From: a candidate division KSB1 bacterium
Lineage (GTDB): Bacteria; Zhuqueibacterota; Zhuqueibacteria; Zhuqueibacterales; Zhuqueibacteraceae
DNA: 64,000 bases
Direction of reading: 5' to 3'
Assembly: GCA_034506255.1 (NCBI GenBank)
Contig: JAPDPX010000001.1
Span: forward strand, 310,001-374,000
Shown here: positions 7,112-15,370 of the stretch, in pieces
How the letters are laid out: each line of letters begins with the position of its first letter
Position numbering within the stretch: the stretch's first letter is position 1
Position numbers and translations under genes: made by a program
Notes under the pieces: generated by a model
Database searches by the model: none
Seen by the model: only the letters and a program-made list of their open reading frames with translations
Told to the model about the DNA's origin: nothing

Positions 7112-8755
7112 ATGCAGACTCGCATTCGAATCATCCTGCTCGGTGGGGTGCTGGCCATGGGCACCGCCGTTTGGTCGCAGCAAACACTGCTGCTGGCGGC
7201 GCGTGAGGCGTATCAAGGCAAAAAGTACGGCGAGGCCATTCCCCTGTTGCGCGAAGAGTTGCAGCGCAATCCCGGCTCCGAGGAGGCGCATTACTATCTC
7301 GGCATGTCGCTTTGGCAAACCGGCCAGCGCGAGGAGGCCCTGGCTGAGCTGAAGCGGGCGCGCGAGTTGAACAGCAAGAAGGGCGATTATGTTCATGCCC
7401 TCGGGCTTTTGTACCTGGAGCTGCGCCAGTATGAAGCGGCCAGGGCGGTCCTGCAGGAAAGCGCCAGACTCAAGGAGAATCCGGGCCGGTTTTTGTTCGT
7501 GCTCGGCCAGGTCTATCTGGCGCAAGATTCACTCAATGCGGCTTTGATTACCCTGCTCAAAGCACGCGAGGCTTCGCCCCACGATGCCAATATCTATGTC
7601 GCGCTCGGCGATGCCTACGCCAAACAGAAAGTGCCGACACTGGCCATCGACAACTATCGCGAGGCGCTCAGGCTCGAACCCAACCGGGTGGAGGTGCATT
7701 ACACCCTCGGCAAGCTGCTGATGAAGGAGCGCAACTTCAACGAGGCCCTGACCGAGCTGCAGGAAGTGGTGCGGCTCGCGCCCGATCATCCCGAGGCATA
7801 CTTCGATCTCGGCAACATTTATTTCACCGCGCGGCGCTACGCGGAGGCCATCACCGCGCTGGAGAGCCACGTCGCCCGTCAGCCGGAATCCTATCCCGGC
7901 TTTTTTTTGCTGGCCAAAGCGCTTTATGCCGCGCGCCAGCCGGCTGCCGCCCTGGCCAAGGCGGAAAAGGCGGTGCAGTTGCATCCCGCGGCGGTGGAGG
8001 CACAGCGCCTGCTGGCCAACCTTTACTACGACACGCGCGACTACGAGAACACCGCCAAAGCCTATGAGCGGCTCGCAGCGATGGTCAACCACGACGGGCT
8101 GCAGGCCGAAGAATATGCCCGCTGGGGCCGCAGCCTGACGCGTTTGAAACAATACAGTGAAGCCATCCCCAAATTGCAGCAGGCGGTGGCGCTCGACTCC
8201 ACCCAGGCGGATGTGTACTTCGACCTGGGCACGCTGCTGGTGATCGAGAAGCGCTATGCGGAAGCCATTCCCTGCTTTGCCAAGAAGATTCGCGCGGATT
8301 CCACCGCGCCGGGCGCCTATTTCAACCAGGGTATTGCCTACATCGGCCTGCAAGACTGGCGTGCGGCCATTCCGCCCTTGCGCAACAGTGTGCGGCTGAA
8401 ACCGGACTATCTGGAGGCGCGAGTGTCGCTGGCGCGCACTTATGCCCAGGTCGATTCGATCGCCCAGGCCGAGGAGCAATATGAAGCGGTGCTGACACTG
8501 GATCCCAAAAACTCCGAAGCCATGAAGCAGATCGGCTTCTACAATTTGATCAAACGCAACTATGGCAGGGCCATCCAGATGCTGCGCAAGCATGTCGAAC
8601 TCGAGCCCAAAAGTGAATATGGCTGGCTCTGGCTGGCGCAAGGCCTGGCGCTGAACCGGCAGCGCGAAGAAGCCATGGCCGCTTACCGCCGGGTGCTGCA
8701 ACTCAACCCGAAAAACGAAGATGCCATCCGCGGCTTGAAGCTGCTGGAGCAATAG
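7112..8755 (+). CDS. Exported TPR-repeat protein
   Basis: A 547-residue protein made of about 14 tandem tetratricopeptide repeats after a signal peptide (residues 1-22, MQTRIRIILLGGVLAMGTAV then WSQ). Repeats follow the TPR pattern, for example AHYYLGMSLWQTGQREEALA and AYFDLGNIYFTARRYAEAIT. It should be a periplasmic scaffold. Upstream of a STAS, ExbB/ExbD and TonB block it could organise that complex, as TPR proteins do in other TonB/Tol systems, but this is inference. The ATG at 7112 has GAGGG just upstream and yields a clean signal peptide; ATG 7088, overlapping the previous stop, is the alternative. Confidence 0.9.
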   Translation: MQTRIRIILLGGVLAMGTAVWSQQTLLLAAREAYQGKKYGEAIPLLREELQRNPGSEEAHYYLGMSLWQTGQREEALAELKRARELNSKKGDYVHALGLLYLELRQYEAARAVLQESARLKENPGRFLFVLGQVYLAQDSLNAALITLLKAREASPHDANIYVALGDAYAKQKVPTLAIDNYREALRLEPNRVEVHYTLGKLLMKERNFNEALTELQEVVRLAPDHPEAYFDLGNIYFTARRYAEAITALESHVARQPESYPGFFLLAKALYAARQPAAALAKAEKAVQLHPAAVEAQRLLANLYYDTRDYENTAKAYERLAAMVNHDGLQAEEYARWGRSLTRLKQYSEAIPKLQQAVALDSTQADVYFDLGTLLVIEKRYAEAIPCFAKKIRADSTAPGAYFNQGIAYIGLQDWRAAIPPLRNSVRLKPDYLEARVSLARTYAQVDSIAQAEEQYEAVLTLDPKNSEAMKQIGFYNLIKRNYGRAIQMLRKHVELEPKSEYGWLWLAQGLALNRQREEAMAAYRRVLQLNPKNEDAIRGLKLLEQ

Positions 8756-8854
8756 CGGGGTTGCCAGAAGGGCGCCCACAATCTGTGAAGGTTGCAGGCC
8801 GGGCCCAAACTCGGAGGCCGAGTTTCCCAAGCCCAAACCACAGGGAGGCAGGTC

Positions 8855-9199
8855 ATGAAAGTGGAACGATTGGCTGGTGGCAAGGTGGTGATGATCTCGC
8901 CCAAGACCTCGCTGACGGGCAACGACGAGACCTTTGCGCTCCGGGAAACGCTGCACAACCTGGCGCAGGAGGACAACAAACTCGCCATCGTCAACCTGGA
9001 GAAGGTGCCCTATCTCAACAGCACCGGCATCGGGGTGCTGGTGGCGGCCCATCAGGAGTATGCGCAACGCGGCGGCCGGCTGCTGCTGTGCGGCCTGCGC
9101 GACAGTGTCGAAAACGTTTTGGTCATCACCAAATTGACGGAAGTATTCCACGTCTTCCCCAATCAAGAAGAAGCGCTCGCCAGCCTGGCGACGGCTTGA
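8855..9199 (+). CDS. STAS-domain protein (anti-sigma factor antagonist type)
   Basis: A 114-residue single STAS domain. The core NLEKVPYLNSTGIGVLVAAH contains the Ser/Thr site that is phosphorylated in anti-sigma-factor antagonists such as SpoIIAA and RsbV. No partner anti-sigma kinase or phosphatase is seen nearby. Its place between a TPR protein and ExbB/ExbD is unusual. GGGAGG lies about eight bases before ATG 8855; a longer frame upstream has no family similarity. The predicted location is cytosolic. Confidence 0.9.
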   Translation: MKVERLAGGKVVMISPKTSLTGNDETFALRETLHNLAQEDNKLAIVNLEKVPYLNSTGIGVLVAAHQEYAQRGGRLLLCGLRDSVENVLVITKLTEVFHVFPNQEEALASLATA

Positions 9200-9224
9200 A
9201 TCAACCCCTTCTCGGAGGCGAGTC

Positions 9225-9980
9225 ATGAAAAGAAATCTCTTCCTGCTGATCGTCATTCTGATCGAATTTGCGGTGGCAGCCTACATTTATTACGGCATCT
9301 TTGGCGCGCCCAACGACCGCTACGGTCTGGAATTCATCTACAAGGGCGGCCCGCTGGTCATCCTGCTCATGCTGCTGCTGATGATGGACATCACCTTCAT
9401 CGTGGAGCGGGCCCTGTCGCTCAACAAAGCCCAGGGCCGCGGTGCGCTGGTCAACTTCCTGCACAAGGTGCAGCGCAGCCTGATGGACGGCGATGTCGAT
9501 ACCGCCCTGAATGCCTGCAATGAACAGCGCGGCTCGATGGCCAACATCATCCGCGCCGGTCTGGAACGCTATCAACGCGTCAACCAGAAGCCCGACAGCG
9601 ACATGGACAAGGTCGCCAAGGAAACCCAGCGCGCCATTGACGTGGCCACCAAGCTGGAAATCCCGCTGCTGGAGAAAAACTTGCTGGCACTGGCCACCAT
9701 TGCCTCGATCGCGACCATGGTGGGCCTGCTCGGCACCACCATTGGCATGATTCGCGCCTTCCGCGCCCTGGCGCATGCCGGCGCCCCCGACGCCGTGCAG
9801 CTTTCCATCGGCATCTCCGAAGCGCTGATCAACACTGCCGGCGGTCTGATGGCGGCGATCATCGGCATCGTGTTCTACAACTATTTTGTCAACAAAGTCG
9901 ACCGCTTCACCTACATGATCGATGAGGCGAGCTACTCCGTCGTCGAAATCCTGACGGGCAAGGGCAGGGAATCACGCTAA
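9225..9980 (+). CDS. exbB: ExbB/TolQ/MotA-family proton channel
   Basis: A 251-residue inner-membrane protein with hydrophobic segments near residues 5-24, 44-62, about 150-175 and 188-212, the ExbB/TolQ layout. The second cytoplasmic half contains the family features ATIASIATMVGLLGTTIGMI and GISEALINTAGGLMAAIIG, which form the proton pathway. With ExbD it uses the proton gradient to drive TonB and outer-membrane transport. GGAGG precedes the ATG. It is the first of four linked genes (exbB, exbD, exbD, tonB). Confidence 0.95.
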   Translation: MKRNLFLLIVILIEFAVAAYIYYGIFGAPNDRYGLEFIYKGGPLVILLMLLLMMDITFIVERALSLNKAQGRGALVNFLHKVQRSLMDGDVDTALNACNEQRGSMANIIRAGLERYQRVNQKPDSDMDKVAKETQRAIDVATKLEIPLLEKNLLALATIASIATMVGLLGTTIGMIRAFRALAHAGAPDAVQLSIGISEALINTAGGLMAAIIGIVFYNYFVNKVDRFTYMIDEASYSVVEILTGKGRESR

Positions 9981-9998
9981 CCCCGGGAGGGAGGTCTC

Positions 9999-10460
9999 AT
10001 GGCAGCGCATCGTACCGGCATTCGGCTGGATATGACGCCGATGGTCGACATTGCCTTTCTGCTGTTGACCTTTTTCATGCTGACGACGCAATTTCGCCCG
10101 CCTGCGGAAGTGGATGTCGTCCTGCCCGATTCCCATTCGCAAATCAAACTGCCGGAATCGGATGTTTTGACCATCACCATCGCCAAGGATGGGGATCTTT
10201 ACCTTGGGGTCGATTCGCAGTTTCTGCGCCGCCGGCTTTTCGGCGAGGAGTACATGCTCAAAACCGAAGTACCGATCGAAATGAAGTCGCTGGCACACAA
10301 GCTGGTGGAAGCGCGCGTGGCCAACCCCAAGCTGCGCGCCGTGCTCAAAAGCGACCGCGACACGGAATACGGCGTGGTGATGGCAGTGATGGACATCATG
10401 CAGAAGGTCAACCTCACCCGGTTCAATCTGGTGACCAATCTCGAACGCAACAACGAGTGA
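9999..10460 (+). CDS. exbD: ExbD/TolR-family protein, first copy
   Basis: A 153-residue protein with a short cytoplasmic start, one membrane segment (about residues 12-31) that carries the proton-relay aspartate in LDMTPMVDIAFLLLTFFM, and a periplasmic ExbD domain. GGGAGG precedes the ATG, 18 bases after exbB. It differs clearly from the second exbD downstream, so the pair is not a recent duplication. Two ExbD proteins in one operon are known in FCB-group TonB systems. Confidence 0.95.
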   Translation: MAAHRTGIRLDMTPMVDIAFLLLTFFMLTTQFRPPAEVDVVLPDSHSQIKLPESDVLTITIAKDGDLYLGVDSQFLRRRLFGEEYMLKTEVPIEMKSLAHKLVEARVANPKLRAVLKSDRDTEYGVVMAVMDIMQKVNLTRFNLVTNLERNNE

Positions 10461-10570
10461 AACCGCCGCCACAGGCGGGAACCGGGTAGCGCCGCTGCCC
10501 GTTCGCCAGTGTGGGAGCACGGGCGCCGGCCGAGGGATAAAACGCTCCCCATGAAGGAAGGGCCAGTCTT

Positions 10571-11080
10571 ATGGCAATGAATTTTGGTGAAAAAGCCGCC
10601 AAAAAAACCGTGGAAGACGAGAGCCGGCCCCGCAAGATCCAGCGGGTCGGCATCCACATCGACATGACACCGATGGTGGACATCGCCTTCCTGCTCCTGA
10701 CGTTTTTCATGCTGACCAGCGTGTTCAGCCGGCCGCAGACCATGGAGATCAATCTGCCGCCCACCAACGTTGATGTCGAAGTGGCGGAGTCCAACCTGCT
10801 CACGCTGCGCGTGCTGCAGGACGGCAGCATCTACTGGAATCTTGGCATCGAAACGCCGGAGAAGATCGACTTCAAGGATCTGCGCAAGTTTCTCGATGAG
10901 CGCAACCGCGCCAATCCCAAGCTGATCACGCTGATCAAGGTCGATCCCAAAAGCAAGTATCACTTGATGGTGGATGTCATGGACGAGCTGGAGCTGGCCA
11001 ATGTCAACCGCTTCAGCCTGGCGCCCATGAAGCCCAGTGACCTGGAAATGTTGCAAAAACTGCAGGCCAATGCCGGTTAG
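10571..11080 (+). CDS. exbD: ExbD/TolR-family protein, second copy
   Basis: A 169-residue ExbD with a longer cytoplasmic N-terminus (about 25 residues, rich in Lys and Arg). A membrane segment follows with the conserved aspartate in IDMTPMVDIAFLLLTFFM, then the periplasmic domain ending in residues that may bind peptidoglycan or TonB. The membrane segment is nearly identical to that of the first ExbD, while the periplasmic domains diverge. A 110-base gap separates it from the first exbD. AAGGAAGG lies upstream of ATG 10571. Confidence 0.95.
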   Translation: MAMNFGEKAAKKTVEDESRPRKIQRVGIHIDMTPMVDIAFLLLTFFMLTSVFSRPQTMEINLPPTNVDVEVAESNLLTLRVLQDGSIYWNLGIETPEKIDFKDLRKFLDERNRANPKLITLIKVDPKSKYHLMVDVMDELELANVNRFSLAPMKPSDLEMLQKLQANAG

Positions 11081-11084
11081 CGCG

Positions 11085-11101
11085 TTTCCCGTTTCGGGAA
11101 A
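11085..11101 (+). promoter_or_regulatory. Small hairpin before tonB
   Basis: A perfect seven-base inverted repeat TTTCCCG/CGGGAAA with a TTT loop sits between the second exbD and tonB. It abuts the tonB ribosome binding site AAAGGAG, so it could tune tonB translation or mark an RNA processing site. No T-run follows, so it is not a simple terminator. Confidence 0.5.
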
Positions 11102-11113
11102 GGAGAAACCAAG

Positions 11114-11881
11114 ATGACAGCAAAAAGTCTCAAGCTTTACCAGCTTTTCCCCTACGGCGCGCCGGAACTGCACGCAGTTTACAATCGCTACCTGACCTGG
11201 GCCCTGGGGGTGGCGATCCTTTTCAACCTGGTGGCCATCGGCTTGTGGATTGGCGGGCGCGAGTGGTCGAAAGAGCCGGAAGTGCGCATGGTGCGCATGC
11301 GCGTGATCAAAGATATCGCCGAGCTGGGTCCCCCGCCCTCGATTGCCGCCTCTTCCATGCCCGCCATCGCCGTATCGACGCCGGTGGCCCGGCCTTCCGT
11401 GGGCATCCCGGTGCCGGTGCCGGATGCGCAAATCACACCGGAGGCCACCATTGCCACCCAGCAGGAGTTGTCGCAGTATCAGGCGCCGCTCACTGCCGGG
11501 GAAGGCACGGGCGGCGGTGATTCGTTGGTAATCGGTGCGGAAGAGTTGCTTTTTGGGGAGGAGGAACCGGCCATCGATGAATTTGTCCCCTTCCAAACGC
11601 CGCCGGCGATCATCAAACGTGTGCAGCCCGTCTATCCCGAGCTTGCCCGCAAAGCCGGCGTGCAGGGCAAGGTGTTCGTCAAAGCTTTGATCGACAAAAA
11701 AGGCCAGGTCAAGAAGGTGGTGCCGTTGCAGGGACCCGAAATTTTCTATGAAGCCGCCATTGCAGCGGTGCAGCAATGGGTGTTCAAACCGGCGATTTCG
11801 CAGGATCAACCGGTGGCGGTGTGGATGGCGATTCCCATCAACTTTGTGCTGCAGGAAGCACAGGCGGCGCGGCCAAATTGA
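11114..11881 (+). CDS. tonB: TonB energy-transducer protein
   Basis: A 255-residue protein with one membrane anchor (about residues 28-50), a Pro/Val/Ala-rich periplasmic linker (about 75-165) and a C-terminal TonB domain beginning VYPELARKAGVQGKVFVKAL and ending with VWMAIPINF. It would link ExbB/ExbD to outer-membrane receptors such as the one at 46513-49575. AAGGAG precedes the ATG. The N-terminal segment before the anchor is longer than in proteobacterial TonB but usual for FCB-group proteins. Confidence 0.93.
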   Translation: MTAKSLKLYQLFPYGAPELHAVYNRYLTWALGVAILFNLVAIGLWIGGREWSKEPEVRMVRMRVIKDIAELGPPPSIAASSMPAIAVSTPVARPSVGIPVPVPDAQITPEATIATQQELSQYQAPLTAGEGTGGGDSLVIGAEELLFGEEEPAIDEFVPFQTPPAIIKRVQPVYPELARKAGVQGKVFVKALIDKKGQVKKVVPLQGPEIFYEAAIAAVQQWVFKPAISQDQPVAVWMAIPINFVLQEAQAARPN

Positions 11882-11898
11882 GCGGGAGGATGAGCGAC

Positions 11899-12381
11899 AT
11901 GGCAGAAAATGGAACCTTTGCGCTCCGGCTCGAACGGGTGCAGGATTATGAGTTCAAGGTGATCTTCGACCAGGAGCAACTCGCCCCCCTGATTGTGGAT
12001 GAACCCCCGCCCCTCGGCCACAGCCGCGGGCCCAATCCGGCCCGGTTGCTGGGGGCAGCCGTGGGAAATTGCCTGAGCGCGAGCTTGCTATTTTGCCTGC
12101 AAAAAGCTAAGATTGAAGTGAAAAATATCAAGACTACGGTCAACGGCACACTGGTGCGAAACGAGAAGGGCCGGCTGCGCATCGGCAAGCTCGCGGTTCA
12201 TCTCATGGTGGAGGTTGCCGAAGAGCAGCAGCGCCTGCTCCGCTGTCTGGAATTGTTCGAAGATTTTTGTGTCGTGACGGCGGGCGTGAGAGGGGGCATC
12301 CCAATTGCCGTGGTGGTGAGCAATGCTCTGGGCGAGGAGCTGTACCGCGCTGCCGGAGAACCCGTAGCGGGCGGCACCTGA
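11899..12381 (+). CDS. OsmC-family protein
   Basis: A 160-residue OsmC/Ohr-fold protein. The two family cysteines are Cys58 in AAVGNCLSASLL and one near residue 118 in EDFCVVTAGVRGGIPI; OsmC proteins use this pair to reduce organic hydroperoxides. The nearer ATG at 11890 touches the ribosome binding site GGGAGG, so ATG 11899, eight bases downstream of it, is preferred. It follows tonB by only 17 bases and is probably co-transcribed. A terminator-like hairpin follows at 12459. Confidence 0.87.
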   Translation: MAENGTFALRLERVQDYEFKVIFDQEQLAPLIVDEPPPLGHSRGPNPARLLGAAVGNCLSASLLFCLQKAKIEVKNIKTTVNGTLVRNEKGRLRIGKLAVHLMVEVAEEQQRLLRCLELFEDFCVVTAGVRGGIPIAVVVSNALGEELYRAAGEPVAGGT

Positions 12382-12458
12382 TTCTGCTGGGAGCACGAGG
12401 GAGGGACTGCGTGCGAACCGTGTGTGGAATCGTTCGGAAATTTTCGGAAATCTGGCAT

Positions 12459-12489
12459 GACAGCGCGAGTTTTCGTGGCTGTCTTTTTT
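12459..12489 (+). terminator. Rho-independent terminator before cydA
   Basis: Arms GACAGC (12459-12464) and GCTGTC (12478-12483) are followed directly by six T residues (12484-12489). It lies 77 bases after the OsmC stop and about 80 bases before cydA, so it would end the exb-tonB-osmC transcript and make cydA start a new one. Confidence 0.65.
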
Positions 12490-12567
12490 GTTTCGGAAAG
12501 GGGAGGCCAGGTGCCGTGGCCGGCGTTGCCCCCGCACCTTTATTTCCAACAAGAAAGGAAGAAGCGG

Positions 12568-13911
12568 ATGGAAGATGCCTTGCTGGTGCATCGCGTGCAC
12601 TTTGCCTTCACGGTGATGTTCCATTATCTTTTTCCCCAGTTGACCATGGGCTTGGCGCTGCTGATTGTCATCCTCAAGGGGCTGGCCCTGCGCACCAAAG
12701 ACGAGCATTACAACCGCAGCGCGCGTTTTTGGGCCAAAATCTTCGCGATCAATTTCGCCATGGGCGTCGTCACCGGCATCCCGATGGAGTTTCAATTCGG
12801 CACGAACTGGGCGAAGTTCTCCACCTTTGCCGGAGGCGTCATCGGCCAGACGCTCGCGATGGAGGGGGTGTTCGCCTTCTTTCTGGAATCGAGCTTTCTG
12901 GGTCTGTTCCTTTTCGGGGAAAAAAAGCTCGGGCAGACCGGCCATTTTGTCGCGGCCTGTCTGGTATTTCTGGGCTCCTGGCTGTCGGGCTTTTTCATCA
13001 TTGCCACCAATGCCTGGATGCAGCATCCCGTGGCCTATTCGGTGGCGGCGGATGGCGCGGTGCATCTCAACAGCTTCTGGGGATTGCTGCTCAATCCCTG
13101 GCTGGGCTGGCAGTACCTGCACAACATGCTCGGCGCGGTGGTCACCGCGGCCTTTGTCATGTCGGCTGTCGGCGCCTTTTACCTGCTGGATCACCGCCAT
13201 GAGGAATATGGCCGTGTGTTCCTGCGCCTGGGCGTCACCAGCGGTTTGGTCGCATCGGTGCTGGTGGCTTTTCCCACCGGCGACGGCCAGGGCAGGAATG
13301 TGGCCATCCATCAACCCGTGACCCTGGCGGCGATGGAGGGATTGTTCGCAACCAGGGAGGGCGCGGAGTTGATCCTCATCGGCCAGCCCGACATGGAGAA
13401 GTTGCGCATGGACAATCCCATTCACATTCCCCGGCTGCTCAGCTTCCTCACTTATTACCGCTGGGGCGCGGAAGTGAAAGGCCTGGATGCCTTCCCACGC
13501 GAGCAATGGCCCACCAACATTCCGCTGCTCTACTACAGCTATCACATCATGGTGGGGTTGGGCACGATTTTCATCGCGATCATGGCCGTTGCAGCATATC
13601 TACTCTGGCGGCGCAAACTTTACTCCACCCGCTGGCTGTTGTGGATTCTCATGCTCAGCTTTCCCTTTCCCTACATTGCCAACACTGCCGGCTGGATGAC
13701 CGCCGAGCTGGGCCGCCAGCCCTGGCTGGTTTACGGCCTGTTGCGCACCAGCGAGGGCATCTCGCCCACGGTATCAGCAGGCAACGGCCTGTTCACGTTG
13801 CTGGGTTTCATGGGCATGTATGCCCTGCTCAGCATGCTGTTTCTGTTCCTGGTAATGCGTGAAGTTTTCCACGGGCCGGAGCCGGCGGCTGTCCCTGTCC
13901 CTGCCGCTTGA
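12568..13911 (+). CDS. cydA: Cytochrome bd oxidase subunit I
   Basis: A 447-residue, roughly nine-helix membrane protein. It carries the conserved N-terminus HRVHFAFTVMFHYLFPQLTM (haem ligand His), the segment IIATNAWMQHPV and the family landmark GRQPWLVYGLLRTSEGISP. Cytochrome bd is a high-affinity quinol oxidase that reduces oxygen without pumping protons and tolerates NO. The short Q-loop matches the non-proteobacterial CydA type. The true start is ATG 12568; about 48 upstream codons of open frame run through the terminator and have no family similarity. cydB follows after 236 bases. Confidence 0.95.
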   Translation: MEDALLVHRVHFAFTVMFHYLFPQLTMGLALLIVILKGLALRTKDEHYNRSARFWAKIFAINFAMGVVTGIPMEFQFGTNWAKFSTFAGGVIGQTLAMEGVFAFFLESSFLGLFLFGEKKLGQTGHFVAACLVFLGSWLSGFFIIATNAWMQHPVAYSVAADGAVHLNSFWGLLLNPWLGWQYLHNMLGAVVTAAFVMSAVGAFYLLDHRHEEYGRVFLRLGVTSGLVASVLVAFPTGDGQGRNVAIHQPVTLAAMEGLFATREGAELILIGQPDMEKLRMDNPIHIPRLLSFLTYYRWGAEVKGLDAFPREQWPTNIPLLYYSYHIMVGLGTIFIAIMAVAAYLLWRRKLYSTRWLLWILMLSFPFPYIANTAGWMTAELGRQPWLVYGLLRTSEGISPTVSAGNGLFTLLGFMGMYALLSMLFLFLVMREVFHGPEPAAVPVPAA

Positions 13912-14147
13912 TCCCTTTGCTGCCATGCCTGTGGTAACGGCCCCATCGGTTTGGCGTGGTGGCGATTGGCAAGCGTGAATCTTCGAAGTGATCACCTTGC
14001 AACGGCCGGTGAGGCACATGAAAATTTTCAGGGGTTCTCCGGCAATCGTAGTGGAAGAAACTCCGGCGCAGCCGGCGATCCCGTACAGCCATCGGTCCGG
14101 CCGGCACGGCGCCCGCGGTATTTTCGTATTCGCCTCCGGAGGTTTGA

Positions 14148-15194
14148 ATGGAAATCTTCTGGTTTGTCGCGGTTGGCTTCATGCTGACGATGTACGTCAT
14201 CCTGGACGGTTTTGATCTCGGCGCCGGGGTGCTGCATTTGCTGGTCGCCAAAAATGAGGAGGAAAGGCGCACGGTGTTGAACAGCATCGGGCCGGTGTGG
14301 GACGGCAATGAAGTCTGGCTGCTGGCGGCGGGTGGCACGCTCTATTTCGCCTTCCCCAAAGTCTACGCCTCCAGCTTCAGCGGCTTCTATCTGCCATTGA
14401 TGATCGTGCTCTGGCTGCTCATGTTGCGCGCCCTCGGCATCGAACTCCGCCATCATATCCGCCATCCCATGTGGAAGGCTTTTTGGGATGTGACCTTCTC
14501 ATTCGCCAGCACGCTGTTGGCGATCTTCTTTGGCGCCGCGCTCGGCAACGTGGTGCGCGGCGTGCCGCTCAATGCCGAAGGCTATTTCTTCGCGCCCCTG
14601 TGGACGACCTTTACCGTGGTGCCCGAAGCCGGCATTCTCGACTGGTTCACCGTGCTCATGGGGGTGGTGGCACTCGCGACTGTAACCGCACACGGCGCAC
14701 ATTTCCTCGCGATGAAGACGACGCATGCCCTGCAAACGCGTGCGCGGCTCTGGGCGAAAAGAGCCTGGTGGCTGACACTCGCCACCTCGCTGCTGGCTCT
14801 CCTGGCCACCTGGTATATTCACCCCGAAATTTGGGACAACTACCGGCACGCGCCCTGGGGATTCATTTTTCCCCTGCTCGGCCTGCTGGGCTGGCTCGGC
14901 GGCGCCTACTTTCAGGCCCGCCAGCAGGACAACCGCGCCTTTCTTGCTTCCAGCCTGTTCATCGCCGGGATGGCTGCGAGCACCGCTTTTGGTCTGTTCC
15001 CCACTCTCCTGCCGGCTTCAACCGACCGGCAATCCGCGCTCACCATTTTCAACAGCGCCGCCCAGGAATATGGCCTGAGTGTCGGCATGGTGTGGTGGCT
15101 CATCGGCATGCTGCTGGCGGCGGGTTACTTTGGCTATGTCTTTCATGCCTTCCGCGGCAAGACCCAATTGCCGGCCGAGGGTGAGGGTTACTGA
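14148..15194 (+). CDS. cydB: Cytochrome bd oxidase subunit II
   Basis: A 348-residue multipass protein with the CydB signature VILDGFDLGAGVLHLL near residues 19-34 and the segment IGPVWDGNEVWLLAAGGTLYFAFP. It pairs with CydA. GGAGG sits seven bases before ATG 14148. The gap of 236 bases from cydA is long for a cydAB operon and holds no gene I can recognise. No cydX-like or cydCD genes are seen. Confidence 0.95.
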   Translation: MEIFWFVAVGFMLTMYVILDGFDLGAGVLHLLVAKNEEERRTVLNSIGPVWDGNEVWLLAAGGTLYFAFPKVYASSFSGFYLPLMIVLWLLMLRALGIELRHHIRHPMWKAFWDVTFSFASTLLAIFFGAALGNVVRGVPLNAEGYFFAPLWTTFTVVPEAGILDWFTVLMGVVALATVTAHGAHFLAMKTTHALQTRARLWAKRAWWLTLATSLLALLATWYIHPEIWDNYRHAPWGFIFPLLGLLGWLGGAYFQARQQDNRAFLASSLFIAGMAASTAFGLFPTLLPASTDRQSALTIFNSAAQEYGLSVGMVWWLIGMLLAAGYFGYVFHAFRGKTQLPAEGEGY

Positions 15195-15250
15195 GGCGGG
15201 TTGCTGTCCTCAGCCGGAGGGCGGGCTGCCGGCCGGCTTCGGCGGACCAA

Positions 15251-15298
15251 CACAGAAATCTCATAAAGGAAAACTTTTCCTCAATGAAATTTTCTGTG
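15251..15298. promoter_or_regulatory. Nested inverted repeat between cydB and nnrS
   Basis: Outer arms CACAGAAATCTCAT and AATGAAATTTTCTGTG (one or two mismatches) enclose an inner perfect palindrome GGAAAACTTTTCC. It lies 57 bases after cydB and about 73 bases before the nnrS start. Either a bidirectional terminator or an operator is possible. Confidence 0.55.
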
Positions 15299-15370
15299 CA
15301 TGGATCGGAGCTTGTGAAGCTGGCGGCAGCCTGCCAAACCGTTTATCCAACTGCATCAGCAAGGAGACGC

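Noticed and set aside
7529..9256. 575-codon minus-strand frame opposite the TPR gene
   Set aside because: The + strand TPR repeats fully explain the region; the antisense frame has no recognisable domain.
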